Below, in pieces: positions 25,924 to 34,533 of a stretch of DNA of 36,285 nucleotides. Both the position numbers and the translations under genes were made by a program. The notes under the pieces were generated by a model. It saw only the letters and a list, made by a program, of their open reading frames with translations, made no database searches and had not been told where the DNA came from. Source of the stretch: Lachnospiraceae bacterium (GTDB taxonomy: Bacteria > Bacillota > Clostridia > Lachnospirales > Lachnospiraceae); NCBI GenBank assembly GCA_015057635.1, contig SVEB01000123.1, positions 1-36,285 on the forward strand, read 5' to 3'. Numbering within the stretch: the stretch's first letter is position 1; each line of letters starts with the position of its first letter.

Positions 25924-27000
25924 ATGGCGAAAGCGACGAAACGACTATTTGAAAAAGAAGAGGATATGAATAAGGCCGTTCGTATTAATAAATATTTAAG
26001 CGATTCAGGCGTATGTTCCAGAAGAGAAGCGGATGGTTACATTGAAAAGGGACAGGTACTGATCGACGGTGAAGTTGCTGTGATGGGAAGCAAGGTGCTG
26101 CCTGGACAGAAGGTAACATTTAAAGGAAAAGAACTGTTAAAGGATCAGAATCTTGCACTGATCGCATTCAATAAGCCACGCGGCATCGTATGTACAACAG
26201 ACCGCAGAGAACCGGATAATATCATCGATTATATCGGTTATAACAAGAGAATCTATCCGATCGGGCGTCTGGATAAGGATTCTGAAGGTTTAATCCTTCT
26301 TACTAACGATGGTAATATCGTGAATAAAATCCTTCGTGCAGGTAATAACCATGAGAAAGAATATATCGTAAAGGTAAACAAGGCAATCACAATGCGTTTT
26401 GTAAATGGAATGTCAGAAGGTGTTCCAATCTTAGATACCGTTACAAAACCATGTAAGATTGAAGTGTTGGATAGGACAACATTCCGTATTACCCTCACAC
26501 AGGGCTTAAATCGTCAGATCCGCCGTATGTGTGAATATTTTGAATATCGCGTTATATCTCTTCAGAGAGTACGTATTATGAATATCCATTTAGGACACCT
26601 TCAGTTAGGTGGTTACCGTAATGTTACGGATCAGGAGCTTCAGACACTGCGTGAGTTGATTGAGGAATCCTCTAATATGCCAATGGGCGTTGATGTAGAT
26701 GATGAATACGATATGCCAAGAAACATGGTGAAGAAATCACAGGCAAAGAAAGCAATCCATACAAATGGAAAGAAGATCATGACAAAGAAGATGCAGAAGA
26801 ATAAGAACTTCGCAGGCGGTGCTTCTGTTGCTGGTCAGAAAAAAGAGTATGGAAACAGAACATCATCTTCAGGCAGAGCATCTTCGGAACGCTCTTCCTA
26901 TGTAAAAGCGTCAGAAGGAAGAAACGGTTCTTCAGAAAGACGTTATGCAGGCAGCAGACCTTCCCAGGGAAGAAAGCCATATGCAGGGAAAAACAGATAA
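25924..27000 (+). CDS. rluF: 23S rRNA pseudouridine synthase RluF-type
   Basis: A 358-residue enzyme that would isomerise uridine to pseudouridine in 23S rRNA (U2604 in E. coli numbering). An S4 RNA-binding domain (about residues 20-80, RINKYLSDSGVCSRREADGYI) precedes the RsuA-type catalytic domain with the catalytic Asp in GRLDKDSEGLILLTNDG, then HEKEYIV, TKPCKI and LTQGLNRQIRRMCEY, all close to RluF. The last 90 residues are an added low-complexity tail rich in Lys, Arg, Gly and Ser, longer than in E. coli, probably for RNA binding. AGAAAGGAATAGAT precedes ATG 25924; in-frame ATGs at 25867 and 25903 lack this. ligA follows. Confidence 0.88.
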   Translation: MAKATKRLFEKEEDMNKAVRINKYLSDSGVCSRREADGYIEKGQVLIDGEVAVMGSKVLPGQKVTFKGKELLKDQNLALIAFNKPRGIVCTTDRREPDNIIDYIGYNKRIYPIGRLDKDSEGLILLTNDGNIVNKILRAGNNHEKEYIVKVNKAITMRFVNGMSEGVPILDTVTKPCKIEVLDRTTFRITLTQGLNRQIRRMCEYFEYRVISLQRVRIMNIHLGHLQLGGYRNVTDQELQTLRELIEESSNMPMGVDVDDEYDMPRNMVKKSQAKKAIHTNGKKIMTKKMQKNKNFAGGASVAGQKKEYGNRTSSSGRASSERSSYVKASEGRNGSSERRYAGSRPSQGRKPYAGKNR

Positions 27001-27038
27001 TAAATATCGATAAAAAGCAGATAGCATGTTGTAAAAAG

Positions 27039-27064
27039 ACAGGGGCTCCTTATAAAGCCCCTGT
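27039..27064 (+). terminator. Hairpin between rluF and ligA
   Basis: ACAGGGGCT (27039-27047) pairs perfectly with AGCCCCTGT (27056-27064). Only TAGTC follows, so it may act as an attenuator or processing site rather than a full terminator. Confidence 0.5.
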
Positions 27065-27103
27065 TAGTCAGAAGCTTCAAGAAACTAAAAACAAGGAGCA
27101 TTT

Positions 27104-29059
27104 ATGGAAGAGAAGAAAAAGCGCATAAAAGAATTAACCGAGCTTTTAGACCGTGCCGCGAGAGCATATGAACAGGAAGATCGGGAAATCATGAGCAATT
27201 TCGAATACGATAAGCTGTATGATGAGTTAAGAGCATTAGAAGAAGAAACCGGCATTGTAATGGCAGGAAGCCCGACCAGAAAAGTAGGATATGAAGTATT
27301 AAGTGATCTGCCAAAAGAGCAGCATGAGAAGCCAATGTTATCTTTAGACAAGACAAAGGATGTGGAAGTATTAAAGTCCTGGCTCGGAGATAAGGAAGGT
27401 CTGCTATCCTGGAAGATGGACGGCCTTACTATCGTACTAACATACCGCGACGGAACGCTTTATAAAGCCGTAACACGTGGAAATGGAGAAGTAGGCGAAG
27501 TTATCACGAATAATGCCAAAGTATTTAAAAATATTCCACTCACCATTTCTTATAAGGAAGAGCTGATCCTAAGAGGGGAAGCTGTAATCCGTTACTCTGA
27601 CTTTGAAAAGATCAATGAGCAGATCGAGGATGTGGATGCAAAATACAAGAATCCAAGAAATCTTTGTTCCGGTTCCGTAAGACAGTTAAACAATGAAATC
27701 ACAGCAAAGAGAAATGTCAATTTCTTTGCTTTCGCCTTAGTAAAGATGGGAGAGTCCCATTTTGCAACAAGAAAAGAAGAATTCACATTCTTAGCGGACC
27801 TTGGATTTGATGTGGTAGAAGAGCAGCTTGTGACTGCAGATACGATTGAAGACAAAGTGAAGTATTTCGCAGAGAAGGTGAGCACAAACGACTTCCCATC
27901 CGATGGACTTGTATTATTATATAATGATATCGCATACGGAGAATCATTAGGAAGAACCGCAAAGTTCCCAAGAAACGCGATTGCGTTTAAATGGAAGGAT
28001 GAAGTAAAGGAAACAACCTTAAAGGAAGTGGAATGGAGCGCATCCAGAACCGGACTTATCAATCCAGTTGCGATCTTTGAACCGGTAGAGCTTGAAGGAA
28101 CAACCGTAAGCCGTGCTTCCCTTCATAATATCAGCATTATGGAAGGGCTGGAATTAGGAATCGGAGATACGGTCAGCGTATTTAAAGCTAACATGATCAT
28201 CCCTCAAATAGCTGAAAATCTGACAAGAAGCGGCATGATGGAAGTACCGGAAACATGTCCAGTGTGTGGCGGAAAGACAGAAATTAAGCAGGATAATGGC
28301 GTAAAATCTCTATACTGCACAAACGAAGAATGTCTTGCAAAGAAAATCAAAGCATTTTCTCTCTTTGTTTCAAGAGATGCAATGAATATCGAAGGCTTAT
28401 CCGAAGCAACAATCGAAAAGCTGATCGCGAAAGGTTTTGTAAAAGAATTAGCGGATTTATTCCATGCCAGCGATTATAAAGATGAAATTGTAGTGATGGA
28501 AGGCTTCGGCGAAAAATCTTATAATAACCTGATCAAGTCTATTGAAAAAGCAAGAAAGACAACCATGGCGAAGTTCCTATACAGCCTTGGTATTCCGAAT
28601 ATCGGTCTTTCTAATGCAAAGCTGATCAGCAAGCATTTTGATCACGATTTTGAAAAAATCCGAAATGCGACAGCAGACGAATTAGTGTCGATTTCTGGTG
28701 TAGGCGGAGTCATTGCAGATACATTCACTGCTTATTTTAACAAACCGGAAAATTTAAAGATCGCAGAGGATGTATTAAAGGAACTGGATATTGAAGATGT
28801 TTCCGAAGAGGGGGCATCCAATGTATTAGAAGGACGTACTTTCGTTATCACTGGATCAGTGGAGCATTTTGCAAATCGAAATGAGTTAAAAGAAGTGATT
28901 GAATCAAACGGCGGCAAGGTAACCGGCTCGGTTACTGCGAAGACAAATTATCTGATCAATAATGACAACCTTTCCAATTCATCTAAGAACAAGAAAGCAA
29001 AAGAGTTAGAAATACCAATCATTACGGAAGAAGAATTCCTTGCAATGATCGGACAGTAA
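27104..29059 (+). CDS. ligA: NAD-dependent DNA ligase
   Basis: A 651-residue ligase that seals nicks in replication and repair using NAD+. It has the Ia helical part at the N-terminus, adenylation motif WKMDGL with nucleophile Lys104, TRGNGEVGEVITNN, LRGEAVI and the FKWKDE motif, an OB fold, a Cys4 zinc finger (CPVCG about 385 and CTNEEC about 407), helix-hairpin-helix repeats (FVKELADLF, GFGEKSYNNL, GIPNIGLSNAKLI, SGVGGVIAD) and a C-terminal BRCT domain (about 575-651, GRTFVITGSVEHFANRNELK). It is slightly short for the family, and the first motif reads KMDG instead of KLDG or KIDG. AGGAG precedes ATG 27104. Confidence 0.96.
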   Translation: MEEKKKRIKELTELLDRAARAYEQEDREIMSNFEYDKLYDELRALEEETGIVMAGSPTRKVGYEVLSDLPKEQHEKPMLSLDKTKDVEVLKSWLGDKEGLLSWKMDGLTIVLTYRDGTLYKAVTRGNGEVGEVITNNAKVFKNIPLTISYKEELILRGEAVIRYSDFEKINEQIEDVDAKYKNPRNLCSGSVRQLNNEITAKRNVNFFAFALVKMGESHFATRKEEFTFLADLGFDVVEEQLVTADTIEDKVKYFAEKVSTNDFPSDGLVLLYNDIAYGESLGRTAKFPRNAIAFKWKDEVKETTLKEVEWSASRTGLINPVAIFEPVELEGTTVSRASLHNISIMEGLELGIGDTVSVFKANMIIPQIAENLTRSGMMEVPETCPVCGGKTEIKQDNGVKSLYCTNEECLAKKIKAFSLFVSRDAMNIEGLSEATIEKLIAKGFVKELADLFHASDYKDEIVVMEGFGEKSYNNLIKSIEKARKTTMAKFLYSLGIPNIGLSNAKLISKHFDHDFEKIRNATADELVSISGVGGVIADTFTAYFNKPENLKIAEDVLKELDIEDVSEEGASNVLEGRTFVITGSVEHFANRNELKEVIESNGGKVTGSVTAKTNYLINNDNLSNSSKNKKAKELEIPIITEEEFLAMIGQ

Positions 29060-29074
29060 TAAGAATAAGAAAAC

Positions 29075-29124
29075 AGAGGGGAGTACTAAGAATGGACAGT
29101 TCTTTTGTCATCCCCTCTCTTTTT
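29075..29124 (+). terminator. Terminator after ligA
   Basis: AGAGGGGA (29075-29082) pairs with TCCCCTCT (29111-29118), then CTTTTT. metA starts 28 bases further. Confidence 0.75.
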
Positions 29125-29152
29125 AAAAATACGGATAGAAAGAAGTGATTGT

Positions 29153-30058
29153 ATGCCAATTAAGGTACAGAATAATCTGCCAGCTAAGAAGATATTAGAA
29201 GAAGAAAATATATTCATGATGGATGAAAATCGAGCAGTACACCAGGATATCCGTCCATTGAAAATTGCAATCTTAAACTTGATGCCATTAAAAGAAGATA
29301 CAGAGGTGCAGCTATTAAGAAGCTTATCCAATACTCCGTTACAGATTGATATTACGTTCTTAACAACCGCAAGTTATGTAGGAAAGAATACGGCAACCAG
29401 CCATTTAGAGCAGTTTTACTTAGAGTTTGAGGATATTAAGAACGAACGCTTTGACGGTATGATCATTACCGGTGCGCCGGTGGAGCAGATGGAATTTGAA
29501 GAGGTCCAGTACTGGGAAGAATTAAAGAAGATTTTTGAATGGTCCAAAAATCATGTCACTTCAACTTTCCATATCTGCTGGGGAGCCCAGGCGGGGCTGT
29601 ACTATCATTATGGAATCAAGAAGTACCCATTAAAAGAAAAGCGATTTGGCTTATATGAACATACCGTGCATAATCGAAAAGAGCCACTGATCCGCGGATT
29701 TGATGATATATTTTATGCACCGCATTCCAGACATACGGAAGTAAGAAAGGAAGATATTTTAGCACATCCGGAGTTAACCATCTTAGCGGATTCGGAGGAG
29801 GCAGGCGTCTTTATCGTGATGGAGAACAAAGGAAGACAGATCTTTGTTATGGGCCATCCAGAATATGACCGCATTACGCTTGACCGGGAATACAAACGGG
29901 ATATGGAAAAAGGACTTCCAATTGAGATGCCAAAGAACTACTATCCGGATGGAGATGCAGGAAGAAGACCCAATCTTCTGTGGAGAGCGCATGCGAATAC
30001 ATTGTATTCGAACTGGCTGAATTATTATGTTTATCAGAATACGCCATACGAGTGGTAA
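29153..30058 (+). CDS. metA: Homoserine O-acetyltransferase (MetA family)
   Basis: A 301-residue enzyme of methionine synthesis that activates homoserine with an acyl-CoA. Motifs: [32 protein letters not shown], the nucleophile Cys in [40 protein letters not shown] with the catalytic His and Glu, and [12 protein letters not shown]. At the acyl-specificity position the sequence is TGAPVE where E. coli has TGAPLG; in the MetA family Glu here goes with acetyl-CoA and Gly with succinyl-CoA, so acetyl transfer is predicted. Start ATG 29153 follows AGAAGTGATTGT; the in-frame extension to 29105 overlaps the ligA terminator and is rejected. Confidence 0.93.
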   Translation: MPIKVQNNLPAKKILEEENIFMMDENRAVHQDIRPLKIAILNLMPLKEDTEVQLLRSLSNTPLQIDITFLTTASYVGKNTATSHLEQFYLEFEDIKNERFDGMIITGAPVEQMEFEEVQYWEELKKIFEWSKNHVTSTFHICWGAQAGLYYHYGIKKYPLKEKRFGLYEHTVHNRKEPLIRGFDDIFYAPHSRHTEVRKEDILAHPELTILADSEEAGVFIVMENKGRQIFVMGHPEYDRITLDREYKRDMEKGLPIEMPKNYYPDGDAGRRPNLLWRAHANTLYSNWLNYYVYQNTPYEW

Positions 30059-30061
30059 AAA

Positions 30062-30103
30062 GAGGGCTGTAAATCTTATGGTATCAAAGGGTTTACAGCT
30101 CTT
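30062..30103 (+). terminator. Possible terminator hairpin after metA
   Basis: GAGGGCTGTAAA (30062-30073) pairs with TTTACAGCTCTT (30092-30103, two G-U). No T tract follows. The 465-base gap to 30524 otherwise holds a possible small gene (30279-30434) and a repeat copy (30454-30491). Confidence 0.5.
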
Positions 30104-30278
30104 ACTAGTAGAAGGCTATGCAGGCGGACTACGAAATGCAGAAGAGCTTCAAGTAATTTAGAGAAGGTGAAATCAGAAAAAAATGTAGATAAATCAAGGA
30201 ATGCCACGTAAAGTAGCGGCTTTTTTACAGGATGTAAACTATAGTTTGTAGCAGAGATACCCGTTTATGAAGTAGAAT

Positions 30279-30434
30279 ATGGCTGTAAGGAAAAGTTTAA
30301 ATCTTCCATATAGCTTTCTGAATGCAGATATTTCATTTTATGTCATTATCATGATTTTATATGCTTTGGAAGCGAGTGTTTTTCTATGGATCAGGAAAAG
30401 TAAAGTCAGGGTTGCTTCCGAAAAGATAGTGTAA
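30279..30434 (+). CDS. Possible 51-aa membrane microprotein or gene remnant
   Basis: An ATG-started frame of 51 residues below usual size cut-offs. It has one strong hydrophobic helix (FYVIIMILYALEASVFLWI, about residues 20-38) between a basic N-terminus (MAVRKSLNLP) and a basic tail (RKSKVRVASEK), the layout of single-pass microproteins. The ribosome site (GAAGTAGAAT) is poor. It could equally be the surviving 3' end of a larger membrane protein gene. It lies in an accessory-looking gap just before the 38-bp repeat. Confidence 0.3.
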   Translation: MAVRKSLNLPYSFLNADISFYVIIMILYALEASVFLWIRKSKVRVASEKIV

Positions 30435-30453
30435 CATATTTTGCATAGAGGCA

Positions 30454-30491
30454 GATTACTGCTAGAAGAAATTTATAGAATCCTGGCAAAA
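30454..30491 (+). repeat. 38-bp intergenic repeat, copy 2
   Basis: Contains CTGCTAGAAGAAATTTATAG; a 26-base block (30456-30481) is identical to 33949-33974. It lies 33 bases before the GNAT gene's start and could fold weakly (TGCTAG with CTGGCA). Confidence 0.75.
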
Positions 30492-30523
30492 CAGGTGTAG
30501 TAGGATTGTGAGGTGTACATAAA

Positions 30524-31006
30524 ATGCCATATATAGAAAATGTGATTGGAGAAGATACAAAAACTCCTGAAGTTAGATTAGTGGAGATAACGATGTCTAA
30601 TTTTGAAGAATGCCTCTTGTTATCCGTTCATGAAAATCAAAAAGGTTTTGGTGCTCCTAATAGTTATTCTTTATCGGAGGCATATGCGGATAAAGTTTCT
30701 CAGCCATATGCAATCTATGCTAATGAAAAAATGGTGGGGTTTCTTATGTATGATTATGCTTCGACTGAGCATATGGCTTATATTTTACGTTTAATGATTG
30801 ATCGAAGGTATCAGAATAAAGGGTATGGTGAAAGAGCGATGAGAATACTCTTACAAGAAATCCGGAATATCGTTGAATGTCGTTTTATTCAGATAAGCTA
30901 TCACCCTGGTAATACGAATGCGGGTAAGTTATATAGAAGCTTAGGATATGAAGAAACAGAAGAATTTGCAGATAATGGTGAAATAATATGCAGAATTAAG
31001 TTGTAA
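30524..31006 (+). CDS. GNAT acetyltransferase, spermidine/diamine acetyltransferase-like
   Basis: A 160-residue single-domain GNAT enzyme. VRLVEITMSNFEECLLLSVHENQKGF (about residues 18-43) and YILRLMIDRRYQNKGYGERAMRILL (about 85-109, the acetyl-CoA binding R-x-x-N-K-G-Y-G motif) resemble BltD/PaiA-type polyamine acetyltransferases, and HPGNTNAGKLYRSLGYE is the usual C-terminal motif. The acceptor is a guess. GAGGTG precedes ATG 30524. Together with the adenylyltransferase-like gene 33 bases downstream it makes a pair of modifying enzymes. Both are more AT-rich and less codon-biased than the housekeeping genes, suggesting recent acquisition. Confidence 0.82.
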   Translation: MPYIENVIGEDTKTPEVRLVEITMSNFEECLLLSVHENQKGFGAPNSYSLSEAYADKVSQPYAIYANEKMVGFLMYDYASTEHMAYILRLMIDRRYQNKGYGERAMRILLQEIRNIVECRFIQISYHPGNTNAGKLYRSLGYEETEEFADNGEIICRIKL

Positions 31007-31039
31007 TATATCTTTGGAAATCAGGAGGGGGCAGTAGAA

Positions 31040-31837
31040 ATGAATTTGTCACAATATGATGATGTAAATTATATAGTGGATGCATTGATTGATGGGCATA
31101 AACAGATTTTTGAATCTAGAATGTCAGGATTTTATTTGTATGGTTCATTGGTTTGGGGCGATTTTGATGTTCTTTGCAGCGATATTGATACATTATGCGT
31201 CATAACCTCTGAGATTACCCTTGAGGAAATTGACAAACTTCGTATTATGCATGAAAAGATAGCGACAGAAAAACCAGCATGGAGAGATCGTGTTGAAGTA
31301 CATTATGCTTCACTCAACGGTTTAAAGAATTTTCGTAAATCATCTTTTAAAATGGGAAACATTTCTCCGGGCGAACCCCTTCATATCATCGATGCAGGGC
31401 CTGAGTGGATCGATGAATGGTACTGTGTACAAGAATATGCCATCACGCTTTTTGGCATTGATAAGGCAGATGTAATACCTCATATTGAAAAATATGAGTT
31501 CATTCAAACCATTTGCGGTTATGCATGCAGTTTTCGAGAGCGTATTAGAGATAGTAAGAATAGTTGTTATAGTCAGGCATATGCCATTCTTACTTTATGT
31601 CGTGCACTTTATACCGTGATAAATGGGGAGCAAGTTTCAAAAATTGCTGCTGCTCGCTGGGTTATGGAGAAATTCCCAGAATACAGTAGTGTTATTAATG
31701 ATGCGCTTATATGGCGTCATGAACGCAATTCATCAAGTCGAAATTCATATGAAACATATATCCTTGCAGAAAAATTCGTTCATGATATTCTTGATCGGTT
31801 CTTCGACTCCGAGCAGGAATGTAATCATGAGGTATAG
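31040..31837 (+). CDS. Nucleotidyltransferase with aminoglycoside-adenylyltransferase-like C-terminal domain
   Basis: A 265-residue protein. The nucleotidyltransferase signature is YLYGSLVWGDFDVLCSDIDTLCV (about residues 31-53), with GS and the two metal-binding Asp residues of D-x-D (SDID). The C-terminal helical domain (about 150-260), containing KIAAARWVMEKFPEYSSVINDALIWR, is of the ANT(3'')/AadA type, where Lys-x-Ala-Ala-x-W is typical. Such proteins adenylylate aminoglycosides, but chromosomal relatives often do not give resistance, so I leave the substrate open. It follows the acetyltransferase gene and has a strong AGGAGGGGG ribosome site. Confidence 0.8.
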   Translation: MNLSQYDDVNYIVDALIDGHKQIFESRMSGFYLYGSLVWGDFDVLCSDIDTLCVITSEITLEEIDKLRIMHEKIATEKPAWRDRVEVHYASLNGLKNFRKSSFKMGNISPGEPLHIIDAGPEWIDEWYCVQEYAITLFGIDKADVIPHIEKYEFIQTICGYACSFRERIRDSKNSCYSQAYAILTLCRALYTVINGEQVSKIAAARWVMEKFPEYSSVINDALIWRHERNSSSRNSYETYILAEKFVHDILDRFFDSEQECNHEV

Positions 31838-31925
31838 GCAACAAGATTATATGATAAATTAAGAACGATTATCTCAAACAAGTATATAATAAAAGTGAAT
31901 ATAAATATATTGTTAAGAGGCCTAT

Positions 31926-32555
31926 ATGGATTCGAATAATGAAATGGGGAGAACCGATAGATTCTACGGATATGTGTCAGTTATGCATGCAGTTCCGGAT
32001 GCACCAAATGTTGATATATATGCAAATGATAATCTTATAGTGAGAAATCTGGCATATGGAAAATACACGGCTTATTTACGGATTCCGGCACAAACCTATG
32101 AACTTACAGTCTATGTAGCGGGAACCAAGACGAATCCTGTAATATCCAGAATGTTAACATTGGGCAGGAATGAAATATTCACAGTTGCTGCAGCGGGGAC
32201 GCTGGATTCAATTGAGTTATTAGCAATCCAAGATGCAGACGTACCTAGGGTACAGGATCAGGCATTAGTGCGTTTTGTACATTTATCCCCAAATGCACCA
32301 GCAGTTGATATTACGCTACCAGATGGAAATGTACTTTTTGAGGATATATCTTTTGGGGAAGTAACGGAATATATTCCAGTAAACGATATGATTTATACAC
32401 TTCAGGTGCGAGTGGCAGCAGATGATACTGTTGTTCTTACAGTGCCACGAGTAGATGTCAGAGATAATAATTATTATTCCATCTACGCCATCGGTCTTGT
32501 GGGAGAGCACCCGGGATTAGAAGCATTATTAGTACGTGATGGAAACGTTAGATAA
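31926..32555 (+). CDS. DUF4397 domain protein
   Basis: A 209-residue protein made of two tandem beta-sandwich repeats: VSVMHAVPDAPNVDIYANDNLIVRNLAYG (about residues 17-45) and VRFVHLSPNAPAVDITLPDGNVLFEDISFG (about 118-147). The phrase V-x-H-x-(V/S)-P-(D/N)-A-P-x-V-D-(I/V) is the DUF4397 hallmark. Members in clostridia are often exported or spore-surface proteins, but no signal peptide is seen here, so a cytoplasmic or spore-coat place is possible. Function unknown. AAGAGGCC precedes ATG 31926. A bidirectional terminator separates it from the convergent UvrC-like gene. Confidence 0.85.
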   Translation: MDSNNEMGRTDRFYGYVSVMHAVPDAPNVDIYANDNLIVRNLAYGKYTAYLRIPAQTYELTVYVAGTKTNPVISRMLTLGRNEIFTVAAAGTLDSIELLAIQDADVPRVQDQALVRFVHLSPNAPAVDITLPDGNVLFEDISFGEVTEYIPVNDMIYTLQVRVAADDTVVLTVPRVDVRDNNYYSIYAIGLVGEHPGLEALLVRDGNVR

Positions 32556-32620
32556 CATTTTCTGATACCACTAAAAGTGTAGTATAATGTGAAAATATAA
32601 GTAATGTCGAAGTATTAGTT

Positions 32621-32670
32621 TAGTAAATAAAAAAGGAGATAGTGAAAAGCTAACTCCTTTTTATTTACTA
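32621..32670. terminator. Bidirectional terminator between DUF4397 and the UvrC-like gene
   Basis: TAGTAAATAAAAAAGGAG (32621-32638) pairs with CTCCTTTTTATTTACTA (32654-32670) with one unpaired base. A/T runs on each side give a U-rich end in both directions. Confidence 0.85.
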
Positions 32671-32699
32671 AGAACCAGTTGATTTTTAAATCAGTTCGA

Positions 32700-33782
32700 T
32701 TAGAATAGTCCTTTTAAGATCTTATATAATACCCTTGCATTCAGTGCTTCATCTTCCAGATCTTTAAAATTATAATACCTGCAGTCATTCTGCTGATTAT
32801 CCAGATAACTGAAGATAATATGAAATTCATCTATTTCTTGCTTGGAGAGCTGAACTTTCTTTTCTTCTTTCGGCAGTGAATCAAATACATCTGCTGCGAT
32901 TTTTTTGAGTGTACTGGATTTCAACTTAGGATCCAGTACAAACTTTTTCTCGAATATAATAGCCGTCCCATTTAGTAACAGTACTTTGCTATACTCTAAA
33001 GAGAGCGTTTCGGCCACAAGCAGGAGGGGATGGGAAGAGGCAAAGGAAATGAGTTTTGCCTGTCTGGTAAGAGTGGAAAGTGCAGCAATCTGATTACGCA
33101 GTTTCGCTGCCTGTTCAAATTCAAATGCGGCAGATGCTTCAGACATTTTTTCTTCTAGTCCGTTAAGTAAGGTGGTGGTGGTACCCATAAGAAAATCAAT
33201 GATTTCCTGAATTTGCTTCCGATACAGCTCTATGCTGATCTTGCCGAGGCAGATGCCATTGCACTTTCCTAGTGAATAGTTGATACAGGAGGTGGATTTC
33301 CTGTTATTTTTGGTACAGGCCATTTTATAGAGGTCTCTAATGGCATCGAGTGCATGCTGTGTGGTACTTCGTTTATGATATGGGCCAAAGTAAAGCGAGC
33401 CGTCCTCCTTCGTTTCGTCGCAAAGGAATAAGTCAGGATAGTCTTCGGCCATCGTAAGTTTGAGGTAGACATAGGAATCAGGATTTTTCATCAATCGATT
33501 GCACCAGGGTTTGTATTTGTGGATTAAACGGCACTCTAGAAGAAGGGCTTCTAATTCTGTATCAGTAGTGATAATATCCAGATCTTTAATACTGTGATAG
33601 AGCTTCATGGCTTTTTTGTCATCAGGATCAGGAGAATGAAAATAAGTTGTTACACGGCTTTTTAGATTTTTAGATTTACCAACATAGATTATGTTTTGAT
33701 CAGAGCCTTTCATAAGATAGACACCCGGGCATGAAGGCAGTGATTTTAGTTTTTCTTTTAATGTCAATTCATTTTCCTCCAT
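32700..33782 (-). CDS. UvrC-like GIY-YIG nuclease lacking the C-terminal endonuclease domain
   Basis: A 360-residue protein matching the N-terminal half of UvrC: GIY-YIG domain with PSCPGVYLMKGSDQNIIYVGKSKNLKSRVTTYF (about residues 17-50) and the downstream Glu/Arg helix TELEALLLECRLIHKYKP, then a Cys cluster (MACTKNNRKSTSCINYSLGKCNGIC) and a UVR motif (FEFEQAAKLRNQIAAL, about 216-231) for UvrB contact. The RNase-H-like 5' nuclease and HhH domains of full UvrC (about 600 residues) are absent. This is like Cho, which makes only the 3' incision, although Cho lacks the UVR motif. The ATG at 33782 has a weak site; TTG 33767 has GGAGG eight bases upstream and may be the true start. Confidence 0.85.
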   Translation of the reverse strand: MEENELTLKEKLKSLPSCPGVYLMKGSDQNIIYVGKSKNLKSRVTTYFHSPDPDDKKAMKLYHSIKDLDIITTDTELEALLLECRLIHKYKPWCNRLMKNPDSYVYLKLTMAEDYPDLFLCDETKEDGSLYFGPYHKRSTTQHALDAIRDLYKMACTKNNRKSTSCINYSLGKCNGICLGKISIELYRKQIQEIIDFLMGTTTTLLNGLEEKMSEASAAFEFEQAAKLRNQIAALSTLTRQAKLISFASSHPLLLVAETLSLEYSKVLLLNGTAIIFEKKFVLDPKLKSSTLKKIAADVFDSLPKEEKKVQLSKQEIDEFHIIFSYLDNQQNDCRYYNFKDLEDEALNARVLYKILKGLF

Positions 33783-33927
33783 ATAATGACTCAAAATAAG
33801 AGATAGAATGTTCTACCTGTCTTTGACTATATAATAACGATTATTTCACTATTTGTCTAAGTTATTTGTGAGATGATTAGAAATTATGGCAAGTGCGATT
33901 ACAAAAAGTATAAATTTACACTGGCAG

Positions 33928-34059
33928 ATGAAGAAAAATAAAGGTTGCTTACTGCTAGAAGAAATTTATAGAATGTCAGAGAATTTTGGGGAAGAGGAAT
34001 ATATTCTTTTTTATCGTGCACATAGCAATGACATCTATCATAGAAACGAACTTGGATAA
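33928..34059 (+). CDS. Possible 43-aa ORF carrying the 38-bp repeat
   Basis: The frame MKKNKGCLLLEEIYRMSENF continues to a stop at 34057-34059. Its start overlaps copy 3 of the intergenic repeat, and copies 1 and 2 read LEEI in the same frame but stop soon, so this may be either a small gene or the least decayed remnant of a family. No good ribosome site is seen, and a terminator-like hairpin follows at 34132. Residues 21-43 are mixed polar and aromatic with no membrane segment. Confidence 0.25.
   Translation: MKKNKGCLLLEEIYRMSENFGEEEYILFYRAHSNDIYHRNELG
33947..33984 (+). repeat. 38-bp intergenic repeat, copy 3
   Basis: Contains CTGCTAGAAGAAATTTATAG, identical over 26 bases (33949-33974) to copy 2 and similar to copy 1 at 4989-5026. 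It lies in the 751-base gap between the divergent UvrC-like and surface-protein genes. Confidence 0.75.
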
Positions 34060-34100
34060 AAAATAAGAATAGAAAAGGCTGCTGCAAAAGAAGACAGTCG

Positions 34101-34157
34101 GGATTTCATTTTTAGCAATATAGATAAGAATGAAACCGAGGGTTTCTTTTATTTTAT
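34101..34157 (+). terminator. Terminator-like hairpin with an alternative pairing
   Basis: GAAACC (34132-34137) pairs with GGTTTC (34141-34146) followed by TTTTATTTTAT, a terminator form. The same GAAACC, with AAT before it (34129-34137), can instead pair with GGATTTCATT (34101-34110), which would prevent it. The rest of the gap (34158-34533) is AT-rich leader for the surface protein with a TAGAAT -10 candidate at 34279; no other gene is seen. Confidence 0.4.
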
Positions 34158-34533
34158 AGCAACCTTTTTAAACTTTTTAAAGGACTTAAAAAAATTATCG
34201 AATCCATTTATGAAAATTAACCATAACTTTATGTATGATTTTACAAAAAATCAACTTTTCTAAAAACCCATAATATGGTAGAATAAAGTCGAATTAATGT
34301 AGATAGAAATAAGGGATTATTGCACATATGGTTTTATCAATGTGGTAGAACATGCGATTATGGGAAGCTTAATGTTAATGTACATAACATATCCTCTTTA
34401 AAATGGATAATTAGAAATTTGGTAGGAGATTTTAGCTACCAGAAGACTTAATGATAAATCAACCGAATATCAGATTTAGGATGGATAAGAAATGTTTATA
34501 ACAGACATTTAGGAGATACAAAGGAGAAATACC

